NCBI GenBank assembly: GCA_024998625.1
Contig: JACOEL010000002.1
Coordinates: 62,001-126,000, forward strand
Origin: Nitrospira sp.
Lineage (GTDB): Bacteria > Nitrospirota > Nitrospiria > Nitrospirales > Nitrospiraceae
Reading direction: 5' to 3'
DNA: 64,000 bases
Positions 9,010-17,892 of the stretch are shown here, piece by piece (position 1 is the first letter of the stretch; each line of letters begins with the position of its first letter). Under the pieces are notes generated by a model. It searched no databases and was not told the DNA's origin. It worked only from the letters and a program-made list of their open reading frames with translations. The position numbers and the translations under genes were made by a program.

Positions 9010-11718
9010 TTGGAGGCTATGGTCGAGCAGGGGCAACACATCCACACGCGGTGGTACGCACAGTCGCCGGATGAACTCGCACGGGCTCTTGACGTGAGCC
9101 TCGCCGAGGGATTGCGCGAGGATGATGCTGCGCGCCGCCTGTCGATGCACGGCCGTAACGAACTGCCGGAAGCTCCGCCCCTTTCCCCTTGGACCATTCT
9201 GGGGGCGCAGTTCACCAGTCTGATTGTCTGGGTGCTGATCGGCGCTGCGATCGTCTCCGGCCTGCTCGGGGAATGGGTCGATACCGGCGCCATCCTCGCC
9301 ATCGTCCTGCTGAACGGATTGCTGGGTTTCGTCCAAGAGTATCGAGCCGAACAGTCGCTGGCGGCATTAAAAACCCTGGCGGTGACCTATGCTCGGGTGA
9401 TTCGCGGCGGCTCGCGGCGTCAGCTGTCTTCCACCGAATTGGTTCCGGGCGACATCATCGACGTAGAGGCGGGGGATCACATCCCGGCGGATGCGCGCCT
9501 CATTCACGCCGCGGCGTTGCGTACGCAGGAGGCCGCGCTGACCGGGGAATCCACGCCGGTCGATAAGTCAGGCGGGGTGCTCCCTGACAACGACCTGCCC
9601 CTGGCCGATCGGCGGAACATGGTGTTTCTGGGGACCACCGTCACGGGAGGGAAGGGCCGCGCGCTCATTGTCGCAACCGGCCGTGGAACCGAGCTGGGGC
9701 GGATCGCCACGTTGATGACGACGGTGCCTGTCGAGCCGACCCCGCTTCAGCGGCGGCTGGAGCAGTTCGGCCATGTGCTGTTGCTGCTGTCTCTCGGGAT
9801 CGTCGTCGTCGTGTTCGTGCTGGGGTTGTGGCGAGGCGAGCCGGTCTTCGACATGTTTCTCACGGCGGTGAGCCTGGCCGTCGCGGCCATTCCGGAAGGT
9901 CTGCCCGCGATCGTGACGACGACCCTGGCGCTCGGCGTCATGCGCATGGTGATGCGCCATGCGCTGATCCGCCGATTGCCGGCCGTGGAGACGCTCGGGG
10001 CGGCGACGGTGATCTGTACGGACAAAACCGGGACCCTGACGAAGAACGAAATGACGGTGACCCGTCTGGCCCTCGATGGACTGGTGTATGAGGTGACCGG
10101 AGAAGGGTATGGGCCGGAGGGCCGCATCGTCGGCGGCGATCCGCGCGCGGGGGGCTTGCAGCAGCTTCTGTTGAGCGCACTGTTGTGCAACGACGCGACG
10201 CTCAAGGAAGTCGATGGCGGTTGGAAAGTGGTGGGCGATCCCACGGAAGGGGCGTTACTCGTTGCGGGCGGCAAGGCCGGATGGCGGAAGGAAGATCTGG
10301 AGCGGGCGCATCGGGTGGTGGGGGAAATCCCCTTCGATTCCGAACGCAAGATGATGACGGTGGTTCGACGATCGGGCGCAGACATCGTGGCCTATGTGAA
10401 GGGAGCCCCGGATATTCTGCTCGGTCGTTGTCGCGACTATCTGTCGGTCGAGGGAGAGGTGCGGCCGCTCACCGATTCGATGAGAGCGTCCATTCTGTCT
10501 ATCAACCGACAGTTCGCCGGGCAAGCCCTTCGAGTCGTCGCCCTAGCCAGGCGGTGCTTCGATCAAGAGCCGACCACGTGCGACTCCGAGACCATTGAGC
10601 GGCAGTTGGTCTTTCTCGGGTTAGCCGCCATGAAGGATCCCTTGCGTCCCGAAGCCAAGGTGGCCGTCGAGCTCTGTCGGTCGGCCGGTATCGCGACGGT
10701 GATGATTACCGGTGATCACAAGGAGACGGCCCTGGCCATTGCGCGTGAGGCGGGCTTCCCGAGCGGTGCGACGCAGGCGCTGTCCGGACTGGAGCTGAAC
10801 GGCCTGACCGATGGCGAGTTGTCCGCGCGGGTCCGGGACATTTCGGTGTATGCGCGGGTATCGGCTGAGCATAAGCTTCGCATCGTGAAGGCCTGGCGCG
10901 CGCAAGGGGCGGTGGTGGCGATGACCGGCGACGGGGTGAACGATGCCCCGGCGGTGCGGGAAGCGGATATCGGTATTGCGATGGGCCTGACCGGCACCGA
11001 TGTCACGAAAGATGCGTCGGACATGGTCGTCACCGACGACAACTTCGCCTCAATCGCGGCGGCAGTCGAGGAGGGGAGGAGTATCTATGACAATATCCGT
11101 AAGGCCGTGCATTATCTCCTGTCGTGCAATTTGAGCGAGGTGCTGGTGATGTTGGGCAGTACGTTGCTGGGTTGGCCGCTGCCGCTGCTTCCGATTCACA
11201 TTCTCTGGATCAATCTGGTAACCGATGGATTTCCGGCTCTGGCCCTTGCCGTGGATCCGAAAGATCCCGATGTGATGAAGCGACCGCCGCGCGACCCGCG
11301 AGCCAGCCTGCTGGACCGTGAGCGATTTCTGGCTGTCTGTCTTCAGGGGGCGGTGATGGCCATGGTGACGCTGGCCGTGTTCGGGATCTCCCTCACGATC
11401 TGGCACGATGAGGTGCCCTTCGCGCGAACCATGGCCTTTACCACGCTGGTGGCGGTACAGCTGCTGCACGCCTTCAGTTGTCGCCATGAACGATATTCTC
11501 TGTTGCAAATCGGAGTGATGACCAATCGGGCGCTTGTGGGGGCGGTGTTGCTTTCCGCCCTGTTACAGGCGGGGATTCTGTTGAGCGCCTGGGGGCAGGA
11601 GATTTTCAAAGTTGTCCCGCTTCGAGCCGATGAATGGTGGTTGATGGTGGGACTCGGTGTGCTGCCGTTTGTGGTGATGGAACTTTGGAAAGTGTGGCGG
11701 CGGATGCAGAAGCCGTAG
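9010..11718 (+). CDS. Cation-transporting P-type ATPase, SERCA/PMCA-like (Ca2+-ATPase type)
   Basis: A 902-residue P2-type ATPase. It has the N-terminal cation-ATPase domain, the TGES actuator motif, the PEGLPA motif in membrane helix 4 typical of Ca2+ pumps, the phosphorylation site DKTGTLT (Asp338), a KGAPD nucleotide-domain motif, TGDH and GDGVNDAP, and a C-terminal transmembrane block. It probably exports Ca2+ or Mn2+ from the cytoplasm. The TTG start at 9010 gives the full frame. An ATG at 9019 is also possible, but its GGAGG lies only two bases upstream. It is the second P-type ATPase in 12 kb, with little similarity to the MgtA-like one beyond family motifs. Confidence 0.88.
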   Translation: MEAMVEQGQHIHTRWYAQSPDELARALDVSLAEGLREDDAARRLSMHGRNELPEAPPLSPWTILGAQFTSLIVWVLIGAAIVSGLLGEWVDTGAILAIVLLNGLLGFVQEYRAEQSLAALKTLAVTYARVIRGGSRRQLSSTELVPGDIIDVEAGDHIPADARLIHAAALRTQEAALTGESTPVDKSGGVLPDNDLPLADRRNMVFLGTTVTGGKGRALIVATGRGTELGRIATLMTTVPVEPTPLQRRLEQFGHVLLLLSLGIVVVVFVLGLWRGEPVFDMFLTAVSLAVAAIPEGLPAIVTTTLALGVMRMVMRHALIRRLPAVETLGAATVICTDKTGTLTKNEMTVTRLALDGLVYEVTGEGYGPEGRIVGGDPRAGGLQQLLLSALLCNDATLKEVDGGWKVVGDPTEGALLVAGGKAGWRKEDLERAHRVVGEIPFDSERKMMTVVRRSGADIVAYVKGAPDILLGRCRDYLSVEGEVRPLTDSMRASILSINRQFAGQALRVVALARRCFDQEPTTCDSETIERQLVFLGLAAMKDPLRPEAKVAVELCRSAGIATVMITGDHKETALAIAREAGFPSGATQALSGLELNGLTDGELSARVRDISVYARVSAEHKLRIVKAWRAQGAVVAMTGDGVNDAPAVREADIGIAMGLTGTDVTKDASDMVVTDDNFASIAAAVEEGRSIYDNIRKAVHYLLSCNLSEVLVMLGSTLLGWPLPLLPIHILWINLVTDGFPALALAVDPKDPDVMKRPPRDPRASLLDRERFLAVCLQGAVMAMVTLAVFGISLTIWHDEVPFARTMAFTTLVAVQLLHAFSCRHERYSLLQIGVMTNRALVGAVLLSALLQAGILLSAWGQEIFKVVPLRADEWWLMVGLGVLPFVVMELWKVWRRMQKP

Positions 11719-11728
11719 CGAAGATTCG

Positions 11729-12604
11729 TCAGGGCGCAGGGGCAGGCGTGGCCCAGATGGTGGTAAGGGGGCTGGCTTGCCGGCTGAACCCGACCGGTTT
11801 CGCGCCGTACATGTCTTCGATCGTTCGCAACAATCCGTAATGATCGACTTGTTCGCCGAACCGTCCCTGCCGCACCATCGGGCCCACCAGAATCGTCGGG
11901 ATATGGTTGTCTGATTTTCCGTTGTCCTCATCCCAGGTGACGATCAGGAGGCTGTTGTGGGTCTCCGCCCATTGCACATAAGCATCCAAATGCGTCCGGA
12001 GCCACTGGTCCCCGCGCTCGATGCGTTCGGGATCCTTGCCGTTATGCATGTCGTTCAGTTGATTGGGAATGACCATGCTGACGGTAGGTAGGCTGTGGAA
12101 ATCCGTCGGAAAGTCGGAGAAGGGACGATTGTCTCCGGGCGGCACCGTGTTGATGGGGGACGACTGCCAGTTGACCCAGGGATTATGTTTGCGTGCATAG
12201 GCCCCTGCCACGCAATCGCCGGCGCCCACGGCAGGAAGATCTTCGGCGTACCCGACGAAGGTCTGGCCGGCTTGCATCAGGGTGCTATGAAGATTCGGGG
12301 CCGTCAATGCGAGCGGGCATGCGTTCCCGGTTACCCCTTCGATGGATCCGGCGAACAGGGCAATATAGTTGGGTTGGCTGGGATGGGTGATGCCGTAGGA
12401 GTTGGTCAACAGCGCGCCTTTGCGGGCCAGTGCATTGAGGTAGGGGGCTGAGGGCGAGTCGATGATCTGGCCGAACGAATGGTTCTCCTCGATCACGATC
12501 ACAATATGGTCGGGTTTGGGCAACGGCGTCTGGGCGGAAACGGATTCGGTTCCGAAGAGGAATGCCGCGCACAGCAGGAGAATGGTCAAGACGCATGAGC
12601 GCAT
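11729..12604 (-). CDS. Secreted phosphoesterase (acid phosphatase / phospholipase C family)
   Basis: A 291-residue exported protein of the phosphoesterase family (PF04185 type). After a signal peptide ending at VSAQ it has the family signature VIEENHSFGQI, then SQPNYIALFAG and, near the C-terminus, VTWDEDNG, which together supply likely metal- and phosphate-binding residues. It should hydrolyse phosphate esters outside the cytoplasm, with substrate unknown. The ATG at 12604 has GGAGG eight bases upstream. It is read from the same strand as the ABC exporter gene, 16 bases downstream of that gene's stop, so the two may share a transcript. It ends ten bases from the convergent ATPase gene. Confidence 0.8.
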   Translation of the reverse strand: MRSCVLTILLLCAAFLFGTESVSAQTPLPKPDHIVIVIEENHSFGQIIDSPSAPYLNALARKGALLTNSYGITHPSQPNYIALFAGSIEGVTGNACPLALTAPNLHSTLMQAGQTFVGYAEDLPAVGAGDCVAGAYARKHNPWVNWQSSPINTVPPGDNRPFSDFPTDFHSLPTVSMVIPNQLNDMHNGKDPERIERGDQWLRTHLDAYVQWAETHNSLLIVTWDEDNGKSDNHIPTILVGPMVRQGRFGEQVDHYGLLRTIEDMYGAKPVGFSRQASPLTTIWATPAPAP

Positions 12605-12620
12605 GTGAAGCCCCTCCGCG

Positions 12621-14351
12621 TTACACGGGCAGTTCGCTGAGCCGCAGGGTATACAGATAATGATAGAGACCCCGCTGTTCCAGCAGTGCGGCATGGGTCC
12701 CTTCTTCCACGATCTTCCCTTTATTCAGGACCAAAATGCGATCGGCGCGTTGAATGGTGCTGAGCCGATGCGCCACGACGAAAGTGGTGCGGTTGACCAT
12801 CAGGCGTTCCAGCGCCTCCTGCACCAGCCGTTCGGACTCCGTATCCAGGGCGGAGGTAGCCTCGTCGAGCAGGAGAATTCTGGGATTCTTCAGAATGGCT
12901 CGCGCAATGGCGACCCGTTGGCGCTGGCCGCCTGAGAGATTGATGCCCTTTTCTCCGACGATGGTCTGATAGCCGTCCGGAAATCCCGCGATGAATTCAT
13001 GGGCATGCGCGGCCTTGCTGGCGGCAATCATCTCTTCTTCGCTCGCGTCTTCCCGTCCGTAACGAATGTTGTCCCGGATGGGCCCGCCGAACAGGATCGT
13101 GTCTTGCGGCACGAGGGCGATCTGGCGGTACAGGCTGTCGAGCCGGACGTCTTTGACATCGTGACCGTCCACCGTGAGCCGTCCGGCGGTCGGGTCGTAG
13201 AATCGGTGCAAGAGGTTCATGATCGTCGTCTTGCCTGACCCGGTGGGTCCGACGATCGCAATCAATTCGCCCGGCTTGGCCTCGAAGGAGAGGTCCGAGA
13301 GGATCGGCTGCCGGGGATCGTAGGCAAAGCTGATGTGCTCCGCGCGCACGTGACCACGAATGGGCGGCAGATCGACGGCGCTCGGGGCATCGGCGATTTC
13401 GGCATGGGTGTCGAGAATCTCAAAGACGCGCTGCATGGCCCCTTGGGCTTCCTTGATCTGCGCGAACACCCGGGCTGCCGATCCGAACGGTCCGATCAGA
13501 ATGCCTGCAAACAGCACGAAGGCAAACAGGTCGCCGGGGGACACCGTTCCGTCGATGACCTGCCGTCCTCCGTACCACAACACAGTGGCGGCGGCGGCAA
13601 AGGTGACGAAGGTGATCGTCGGCACGAACCAGGCCATGATGGTCGCACGGCGCAGGGACAACTCCATCGCAGATTGGACCTGGGTAACGAATCGCTGTTC
13701 TTCGCGTTTGGTTTGGACGAACGATTTCACGACGCGGATTCCTGCGATGACTTCTTCTACCAACGTGCTGACGGAGGCGGTTTGGTCCTGAATCGTCGTC
13801 GAGAGGGCCCGGAGCCTCCGCCCGAACAGTTTTGCCACGACGACCAGCAACGGCAGGAGTACCAGAATGAGCAGGCAGAGCTGCCAGTTCATCGCAAACA
13901 GGAAGCCCGCGCCGCCGATGAACGTGACGATCTGTTTGGCCGCATCGATGGGCGTATCGGTCACGACGTTCTGAATGACGGTGACGTCGTTCATGAGCCG
14001 AGACATCAACTCGCCGGTCCGGCGCTTGGAGAAAAAGTTGACCGAGAGGGTCTGAAGATGGGCGAAGAGGTGTGTCCGGAAGTCCGCCATGACTCGTTGC
14101 GAAACCCAGGCCGTCAGGTAGCTGTGGCCCATCGAGCAGAGTCCCTGCAGCAAGACCAATCCCAGGAACAGCAGGATCATCTCCGTCATGCGTTCGGCAT
14201 TGTGCTGAACGGTAATCACATCCCAGAGCGACCCTCCCAGGCGAAGCAGGGTCAGGTTGACGGCTGCAACCGCCATGACCATGACGGCGGCCGCAAGCAT
14301 CCGGGGGACGTAGGGCTTGAGGAAGGGGTAGAATCGGTTAAACGAGAACAT
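12621..14351 (-). CDS. ABC exporter, fused permease and ATPase (MsbA-like)
   Basis: A 576-residue half-transporter with an N-terminal six-helix membrane domain (about 15-320) and a C-terminal nucleotide-binding domain. Walker A is GPTGSGKTT (about 368-376), the signature LSGGQ is at about 472-476, Walker B ILLLDE at 492-497, and an H-loop AHRLST follows. It works as a homodimer in the inner membrane and exports lipids or other amphiphiles. The resemblance to MsbA is general, so lipid A flipping is only a possibility. The ATG at 14351 fits the family N-terminus but has no clear SD. An in-frame GTG at 14399 also lacks one. Confidence 0.85.
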   Translation of the reverse strand: MFSFNRFYPFLKPYVPRMLAAAVMVMAVAAVNLTLLRLGGSLWDVITVQHNAERMTEMILLFLGLVLLQGLCSMGHSYLTAWVSQRVMADFRTHLFAHLQTLSVNFFSKRRTGELMSRLMNDVTVIQNVVTDTPIDAAKQIVTFIGGAGFLFAMNWQLCLLILVLLPLLVVVAKLFGRRLRALSTTIQDQTASVSTLVEEVIAGIRVVKSFVQTKREEQRFVTQVQSAMELSLRRATIMAWFVPTITFVTFAAAATVLWYGGRQVIDGTVSPGDLFAFVLFAGILIGPFGSAARVFAQIKEAQGAMQRVFEILDTHAEIADAPSAVDLPPIRGHVRAEHISFAYDPRQPILSDLSFEAKPGELIAIVGPTGSGKTTIMNLLHRFYDPTAGRLTVDGHDVKDVRLDSLYRQIALVPQDTILFGGPIRDNIRYGREDASEEEMIAASKAAHAHEFIAGFPDGYQTIVGEKGINLSGGQRQRVAIARAILKNPRILLLDEATSALDTESERLVQEALERLMVNRTTFVVAHRLSTIQRADRILVLNKGKIVEEGTHAALLEQRGLYHYLYTLRLSELPV

Positions 14352-14454
14352 GGATGTTACGACAATCGTTTCAGAGGGGGCAGGCCTGTAGCGTATCACC
14401 GTTGGTGGCGGCGATACGCATACGACATGACCTTGGTGATGAGGTGAGATCGCG

Positions 14455-14673
14455 CTAGAGCTGAGCGATGGACTCGATCAAGTTCTTATTGATCGCCACG
14501 AAGTCAGACCGATCCTTATCGTTGATCAACACGTCAGTCAGGCTGATGAACAGCCGCTGCTCTTCGTTGATCGCATCTGACACACGATTGCGCATGGGCG
14601 GGATGAGGAAATCCCCGACGTAAACACAGTTCACCGTTCGAACGCGGATGCGAACTTTTTTCCCTTCGGGCAC
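14455..14673 (-). CDS. Small conserved hypothetical protein
   Basis: A 72-residue soluble protein that looks mostly beta at the N-terminus (KVRIRVRTVNCVYVGDFLIP) and has a helical C-terminus (FVAINKNLIESIAQL). The segment NRVSDAINEEQRLFISLTDV may line a binding surface. The GTG start is well supported by GGAGGG four bases upstream. It lies between the ABC exporter and a 31-residue basic protein, all on the minus strand. I do not recognise a function. Confidence 0.65.
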   Translation of the reverse strand: MPEGKKVRIRVRTVNCVYVGDFLIPPMRNRVSDAINEEQRLFISLTDVLINDKDRSDFVAINKNLIESIAQL

Positions 14674-14704
14674 GGATCCCTCCGTCCATTATGTCGTGAT
14701 GGGC

Positions 14705-14800
14705 TCAGCTCTTGCGACGCAAGAATTTCTGACGCCGGCGCAACTTTTTATACTTGTGCTTGCGCATCTTCTTCCGGCGTTTCTTGAGGACACTCGCCAT
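14705..14800 (-). CDS. AURKAIP1/COX24-domain protein, very small ribosomal-type protein
   Basis: A 31-codon gene encoding a highly basic peptide. It starts MASVLKKRRKKMRKHKYKK and then continues with arginine-rich helix residues to its end. This matches the COX24/AURKAIP1 C-terminal domain (PF08213 type), whose mitochondrial member is small-subunit protein mS38. Bacterial versions of about this length are known and are thought to be ribosome-associated. GGAG lies nine bases upstream of the ATG. About two thirds of the residues are Lys or Arg. It is 31 bases upstream of the start of the small hypothetical gene on the same strand, so the two are probably co-transcribed. Confidence 0.8.
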   Translation of the reverse strand: MASVLKKRRKKMRKHKYKKLRRRQKFLRRKS

Positions 14801-14940
14801 ACATTCAATCTCCAACTGCTAGGCGCGGGAGTCTAGTGGGTTTCGCTCCAAAATGCAAGCCAAGATTCTGCGTTCTTGCGTGTCGATCGCGCGCATGGCG
14901 GTCTGCAGCCGAAGTTCGAACGTGGGGTGAGCCAGTCGGC

Positions 14941-14970
14941 TTGACCTCTTTCCGCCAAGGTTCCTATACT
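14941..14970 (+). promoter_or_regulatory. Sigma-70-type promoter for the lipoprotein-nadB operon
   Basis: TTGACC at 14941-14946 and TATACT at 14965-14970 are separated by 18 bases, close to the housekeeping consensus. The expected start of transcription, six to eight bases after the -10 box, coincides with the ATG at 14976. The downstream message would therefore be leaderless. Confidence 0.6.
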
Positions 14971-14975
14971 GCGCC

Positions 14976-15491
14976 ATGATTGAATCGTGCCCGCCAATCC
15001 GCTTTCATCTCGGTTGCGTGTTCCTGGCCATGGTGCTGATCATGACTGTGGGTTGTGCTGGAAAAACCCTTCAGTATAAGGACGATCACGATCGTATTCT
15101 CCGTATCGACCAGGCCGTGGAGTCGCTCCGTAAATCCTACGTAGAACGGGACCGTAGTGCGCTGGAGGCGTTGTTCCTCCCGTCGGGGAATCTGGATCAG
15201 GTGCAACGTGAGATTCACGCCGATTTCGATACCTTTCGCGACATTCAGTTGGAGTTTTCCATCGAGCGCATCTTGATCGAAGGGGACAATATCGACGTGT
15301 TTGTCCATTGGCAGGGCCAATGGACACGGGATCCCTCCGAGGTGGGCACACGCCAGCGTGGCCACGGGCGGTTGGCCTGGGTCGGCACGCAGTCCATTCT
15401 GCTTCGGGAAGCTCAGGGCGATCTGCCCTTCGGCATGGGCGCGCGCGCCAGCGTGGGTGAAGGCCCGGCACGCGGGCAAGCCAAGCCATAG
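14976..15491 (+). CDS. Lipoprotein, possibly NTF2-like
   Basis: A 171-residue predicted lipoprotein with a hydrophobic leader ending in the lipobox TVGC (Cys27). The mature part begins with a helix containing QAVESLRKSYVERDRSALEALF, followed by alternating strands that include VFVHWQGQW, an arrangement reminiscent of NTF2-like domains. Function is unknown. It has no SD, and a strong promoter places the transcript start at about the ATG. The stop lies two bases before nadB, which implies co-transcription and perhaps translational coupling. The C-terminal 20 residues are low-complexity Gly/Ala. Confidence 0.6.
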   Translation: MIESCPPIRFHLGCVFLAMVLIMTVGCAGKTLQYKDDHDRILRIDQAVESLRKSYVERDRSALEALFLPSGNLDQVQREIHADFDTFRDIQLEFSIERILIEGDNIDVFVHWQGQWTRDPSEVGTRQRGHGRLAWVGTQSILLREAQGDLPFGMGARASVGEGPARGQAKP

Positions 15492-15493
15492 CC

Positions 15494-17170
15494 ATGTCTG
15501 CCAGACCGTCCTCCTCCAAAATTGAAACAGACTTTCTCGTGGTCGGAAGCGGCGTCGCGGGGCTGCGCGCGGCGATCGAACTCAGCCGGGCGGGGCGTGT
15601 GTTGATGTTGACCAAGGGGCACCCCTTGGAAAGCAATTCGATGTATGCCCAGGGCGGCGTCGCAGTGGCGTTGAGCGAAGAAGATGATGTCGGCAGCCAT
15701 TTGAGCGATACGTTGAAGGCCGGCCACGGGCTCTGTCGCCGTGAAGCCGTGCGTGTGCTGGTCGAAGAAGGGCCGGAACGGATTCAGGAACTGATCGCCT
15801 GGGGCGCGAAGTTCGATAAGATCGGCAAGCGTTTCGCATTCACTCGTGAGGCGGCCCACAGCCGGAGTCGCATTCTGCGCGCGCGAGGCGATGCCACAGG
15901 CAACGAGATGGTGCGCGCCCTCATGAGCTACGCCGCGAGGCAGCTGCGCATTCAACGGTTGGATCGGCGATTCACGGTCGACCTGGCGGTCGTCGACGGG
16001 CGCTGTTGCGGCGCCATTGTGCTGAATGAGATGACAGGCGAACGGACGGTATTACCGGCCAGTGCCGTGGTGTTGTCGACCGGCGGCGCCGGGCAGGTGT
16101 ATGCGCGGACGACGAATCCGGGCAACGCGACGGGAGATGGCATGGCGATGGCCCTCCGGGCCGGGGCGTTGTTGATGGATATGGAGTTCGTGCAATTTCA
16201 TCCCACGTCCCTGTACCTGCCGTCGAGCCCGCCGTTTCTCCTGTCGGAGGCTATTCGCGGGGAAGGCGGTCAGCTGCGCAATATTAAAGGCGAGCTGTTC
16301 ATGCATCGCTACCATCCGGACGGCGCGCTGGCGCCGCGGGATGTGGTGTCGCGGGCGATCTGGTCCGAAATGGCGGCAACTCGTGCGCGCCATGTGTATC
16401 TGGATGTGACGCATCTGGGCGCGGCCTTTGTGAAGCGGCGATTCCCCACCATCTATGCAACCTGTCTGCGGTACGACATCGACATGACGGAAGAATGGAT
16501 CCCTGTCTCGCCCAGCGCTCACTACATGATGGGCGGTGTCTGGACGGATGTGCAGGGAGCGACGACGTTGCCTGGGTTATTTGCGGCCGGAGAAGTTGCC
16601 TGTAGCGGTGTGCATGGTGCGAATCGCCTGGCGAGCAATTCGCTGTTGGAAGGTTTGGTCTTCGGCATGCGGGCTGCGCAATCTGCGGTGGCCCATGCGG
16701 GACGATTTCCTGAGTCGGTGCACATGCCTCAGTTGGAAGAACTTGAACAAGGCCGGCCGACGGACTTCGACGATCCCGAGAAGTTGCGAAGCTCACTGCG
16801 TCGCTTGATGTGGGGGAAGGTGGGCCTCGTGCGCTCCGGCGATTCGTTGATCAGTGCCTCCGCACAACTGGTGCGCTGGATGCGCCTGCTGACCAAGCCG
16901 TTTGCCTCGCGAGCGGCCCTGGAGGTCAAGAATATGGTGCAGGTTGCCTGCTGTATCACCGACGCCGCGTTATGGCGGGAAAACAGTGTCGGAGCCCATT
17001 ATCGTTCAGATTTTCCGGAAGCCAATCGGCCCGGGTGGCGACAACACAGCCAGTTGCTGTTTACGGACGGTCAGACTAGCGGGTCGGCAGCGAAGGAGCG
17101 AGCGCTCGTGCTTTCGCCCCCAGCGCCTGTGCGCGGTAGGCCCGGGAAGCAGAAAGCCGGTCCTTCGTAA
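15494..17170 (+). CDS. nadB: L-aspartate oxidase
   Basis: A 558-residue flavoprotein that oxidises L-aspartate to iminoaspartate, the first step of de novo NAD synthesis. It has the FAD-binding motif VVGSGVAGLRAA near residue 15, the family segment SNSMYAQGGVAVA, the second FAD motif STGGAGQVY, an HPTSLY substrate-loop segment, SAHYMMGGVWTD and GANRLASNSLLEGLVFG. The C-terminal domain is the helical part shared with succinate dehydrogenase flavoproteins. nadA and nadC are not in the window. The last 95 bases overlap, on the opposite strand, the end of the lytic transglycosylase gene. The C-terminal tail beyond about residue 535 is low-complexity and probably not conserved. Confidence 0.92.
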   Translation: MSARPSSSKIETDFLVVGSGVAGLRAAIELSRAGRVLMLTKGHPLESNSMYAQGGVAVALSEEDDVGSHLSDTLKAGHGLCRREAVRVLVEEGPERIQELIAWGAKFDKIGKRFAFTREAAHSRSRILRARGDATGNEMVRALMSYAARQLRIQRLDRRFTVDLAVVDGRCCGAIVLNEMTGERTVLPASAVVLSTGGAGQVYARTTNPGNATGDGMAMALRAGALLMDMEFVQFHPTSLYLPSSPPFLLSEAIRGEGGQLRNIKGELFMHRYHPDGALAPRDVVSRAIWSEMAATRARHVYLDVTHLGAAFVKRRFPTIYATCLRYDIDMTEEWIPVSPSAHYMMGGVWTDVQGATTLPGLFAAGEVACSGVHGANRLASNSLLEGLVFGMRAAQSAVAHAGRFPESVHMPQLEELEQGRPTDFDDPEKLRSSLRRLMWGKVGLVRSGDSLISASAQLVRWMRLLTKPFASRAALEVKNMVQVACCITDAALWRENSVGAHYRSDFPEANRPGWRQHSQLLFTDGQTSGSAAKERALVLSPPAPVRGRPGKQKAGPS

Positions 17171-17777
17171 GGAAAGTGCGGTAGTACCGGAGCACTTTTT
17201 GAACATACTGCCTGGTTTCCGGGATAGGAGGAAGCCCTTGGTAACGCTCCACGGTATGTTCGCCGGCATTGTATGCCGCTAAGGCCAGCGGAAGATTTCC
17301 GTTAAACCGGTCCAGCAACTGTCGCAGATATTTCGTTCCGCCGCCGATATTCTCATCCGGATTGTAGGAATCCCGCACATCCAAGCGCACGGCGGTCTGT
17401 GGCATCAGCTGCATCAGTCCGATGGCGCCGGCGCGTGAGACCGCCTGCGGGTCGAAGTCGGATTCCGTTTTGATCACTGCGCGAATCAGCGCCGGATGGA
17501 GGCGGTGGGCTCTGGAATGCCGCGCAATCACCGGCTCCAATTCCCCGTCCGAGATCACCGTGCGCGAGCGAGGCAGTTCAGCAATGACTCGTCTGTATCG
17601 AGGATCGTTCGGCACGTTGGTGAGAGAAATGGTGCCGTTGGCATCGATGTACTGATAGACGTCGGCCCAGCTAGGGAGGGCGCTCAGGAGCAGTGCCGCG
17701 GAGATCGAGAGGATCGCTGGTATGCGGCCGACATTGGGCATGTGGACGGTGAATCCAGTGAAGTCGCGCATTCGCAT
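17076..17777 (-). CDS. Lytic transglycosylase with DUF4124 and SLT domains
   Basis: A 233-residue exported protein. After a signal peptide (cleavage near PSWA) comes a DUF4124-like segment VYQYIDANGTISLTN, then an SLT domain with the likely catalytic Glu105 in KTESDFDP, the GLMQLMP motif and LALAAYNAG. It should cleave the glycan strands of peptidoglycan in the periplasm. The C-terminal tail is low-complexity, rich in Ala and Arg, and overlaps the end of nadB by 95 bases in antisense. ATGs at 17777, 17771 and 17741 are all possible starts, and none has a convincing SD. Confidence 0.85.
   Translation of the reverse strand: MRMRDFTGFTVHMPNVGRIPAILSISAALLLSALPSWADVYQYIDANGTISLTNVPNDPRYRRVIAELPRSRTVISDGELEPVIARHSRAHRLHPALIRAVIKTESDFDPQAVSRAGAIGLMQLMPQTAVRLDVRDSYNPDENIGGGTKYLRQLLDRFNGNLPLALAAYNAGEHTVERYQGLPPIPETRQYVQKVLRYYRTFLTKDRLSASRAYRAQALGAKARALAPSLPTR
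17173..17200 (+). terminator. Rho-independent terminator for nadB
   Basis: A seven-base stem AAAGTGC pairs with GCACTTT and encloses a further GGT/ACC pair, followed by a run of five T. It starts three bases after the nadB stop. It lies inside the coding sequence of the opposite-strand transglycosylase gene. Confidence 0.65.
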
Positions 17778-17892
17778 TCGGCTGTTTCAACCGTAGCATC
17801 GGACCCCCGACCTGTCAAAAAACCTCGTCTCGGACGAACTCGATTGCTTCTTCGTAACCCATTGATACCATGGATATGCATTGCCATATTCG

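Noticed and set aside
13335-14447. 370-codon plus-strand frame
   Set aside because: It is antisense to the ABC exporter, whose motifs are complete; its composition (Gly, Asp, His, Arg) is typical of a shadow frame.
14914-14921. GTTCGAAC, a tRNA T-loop-like octamer
   Set aside because: No matching acceptor stem or anticodon arm can be formed around it.
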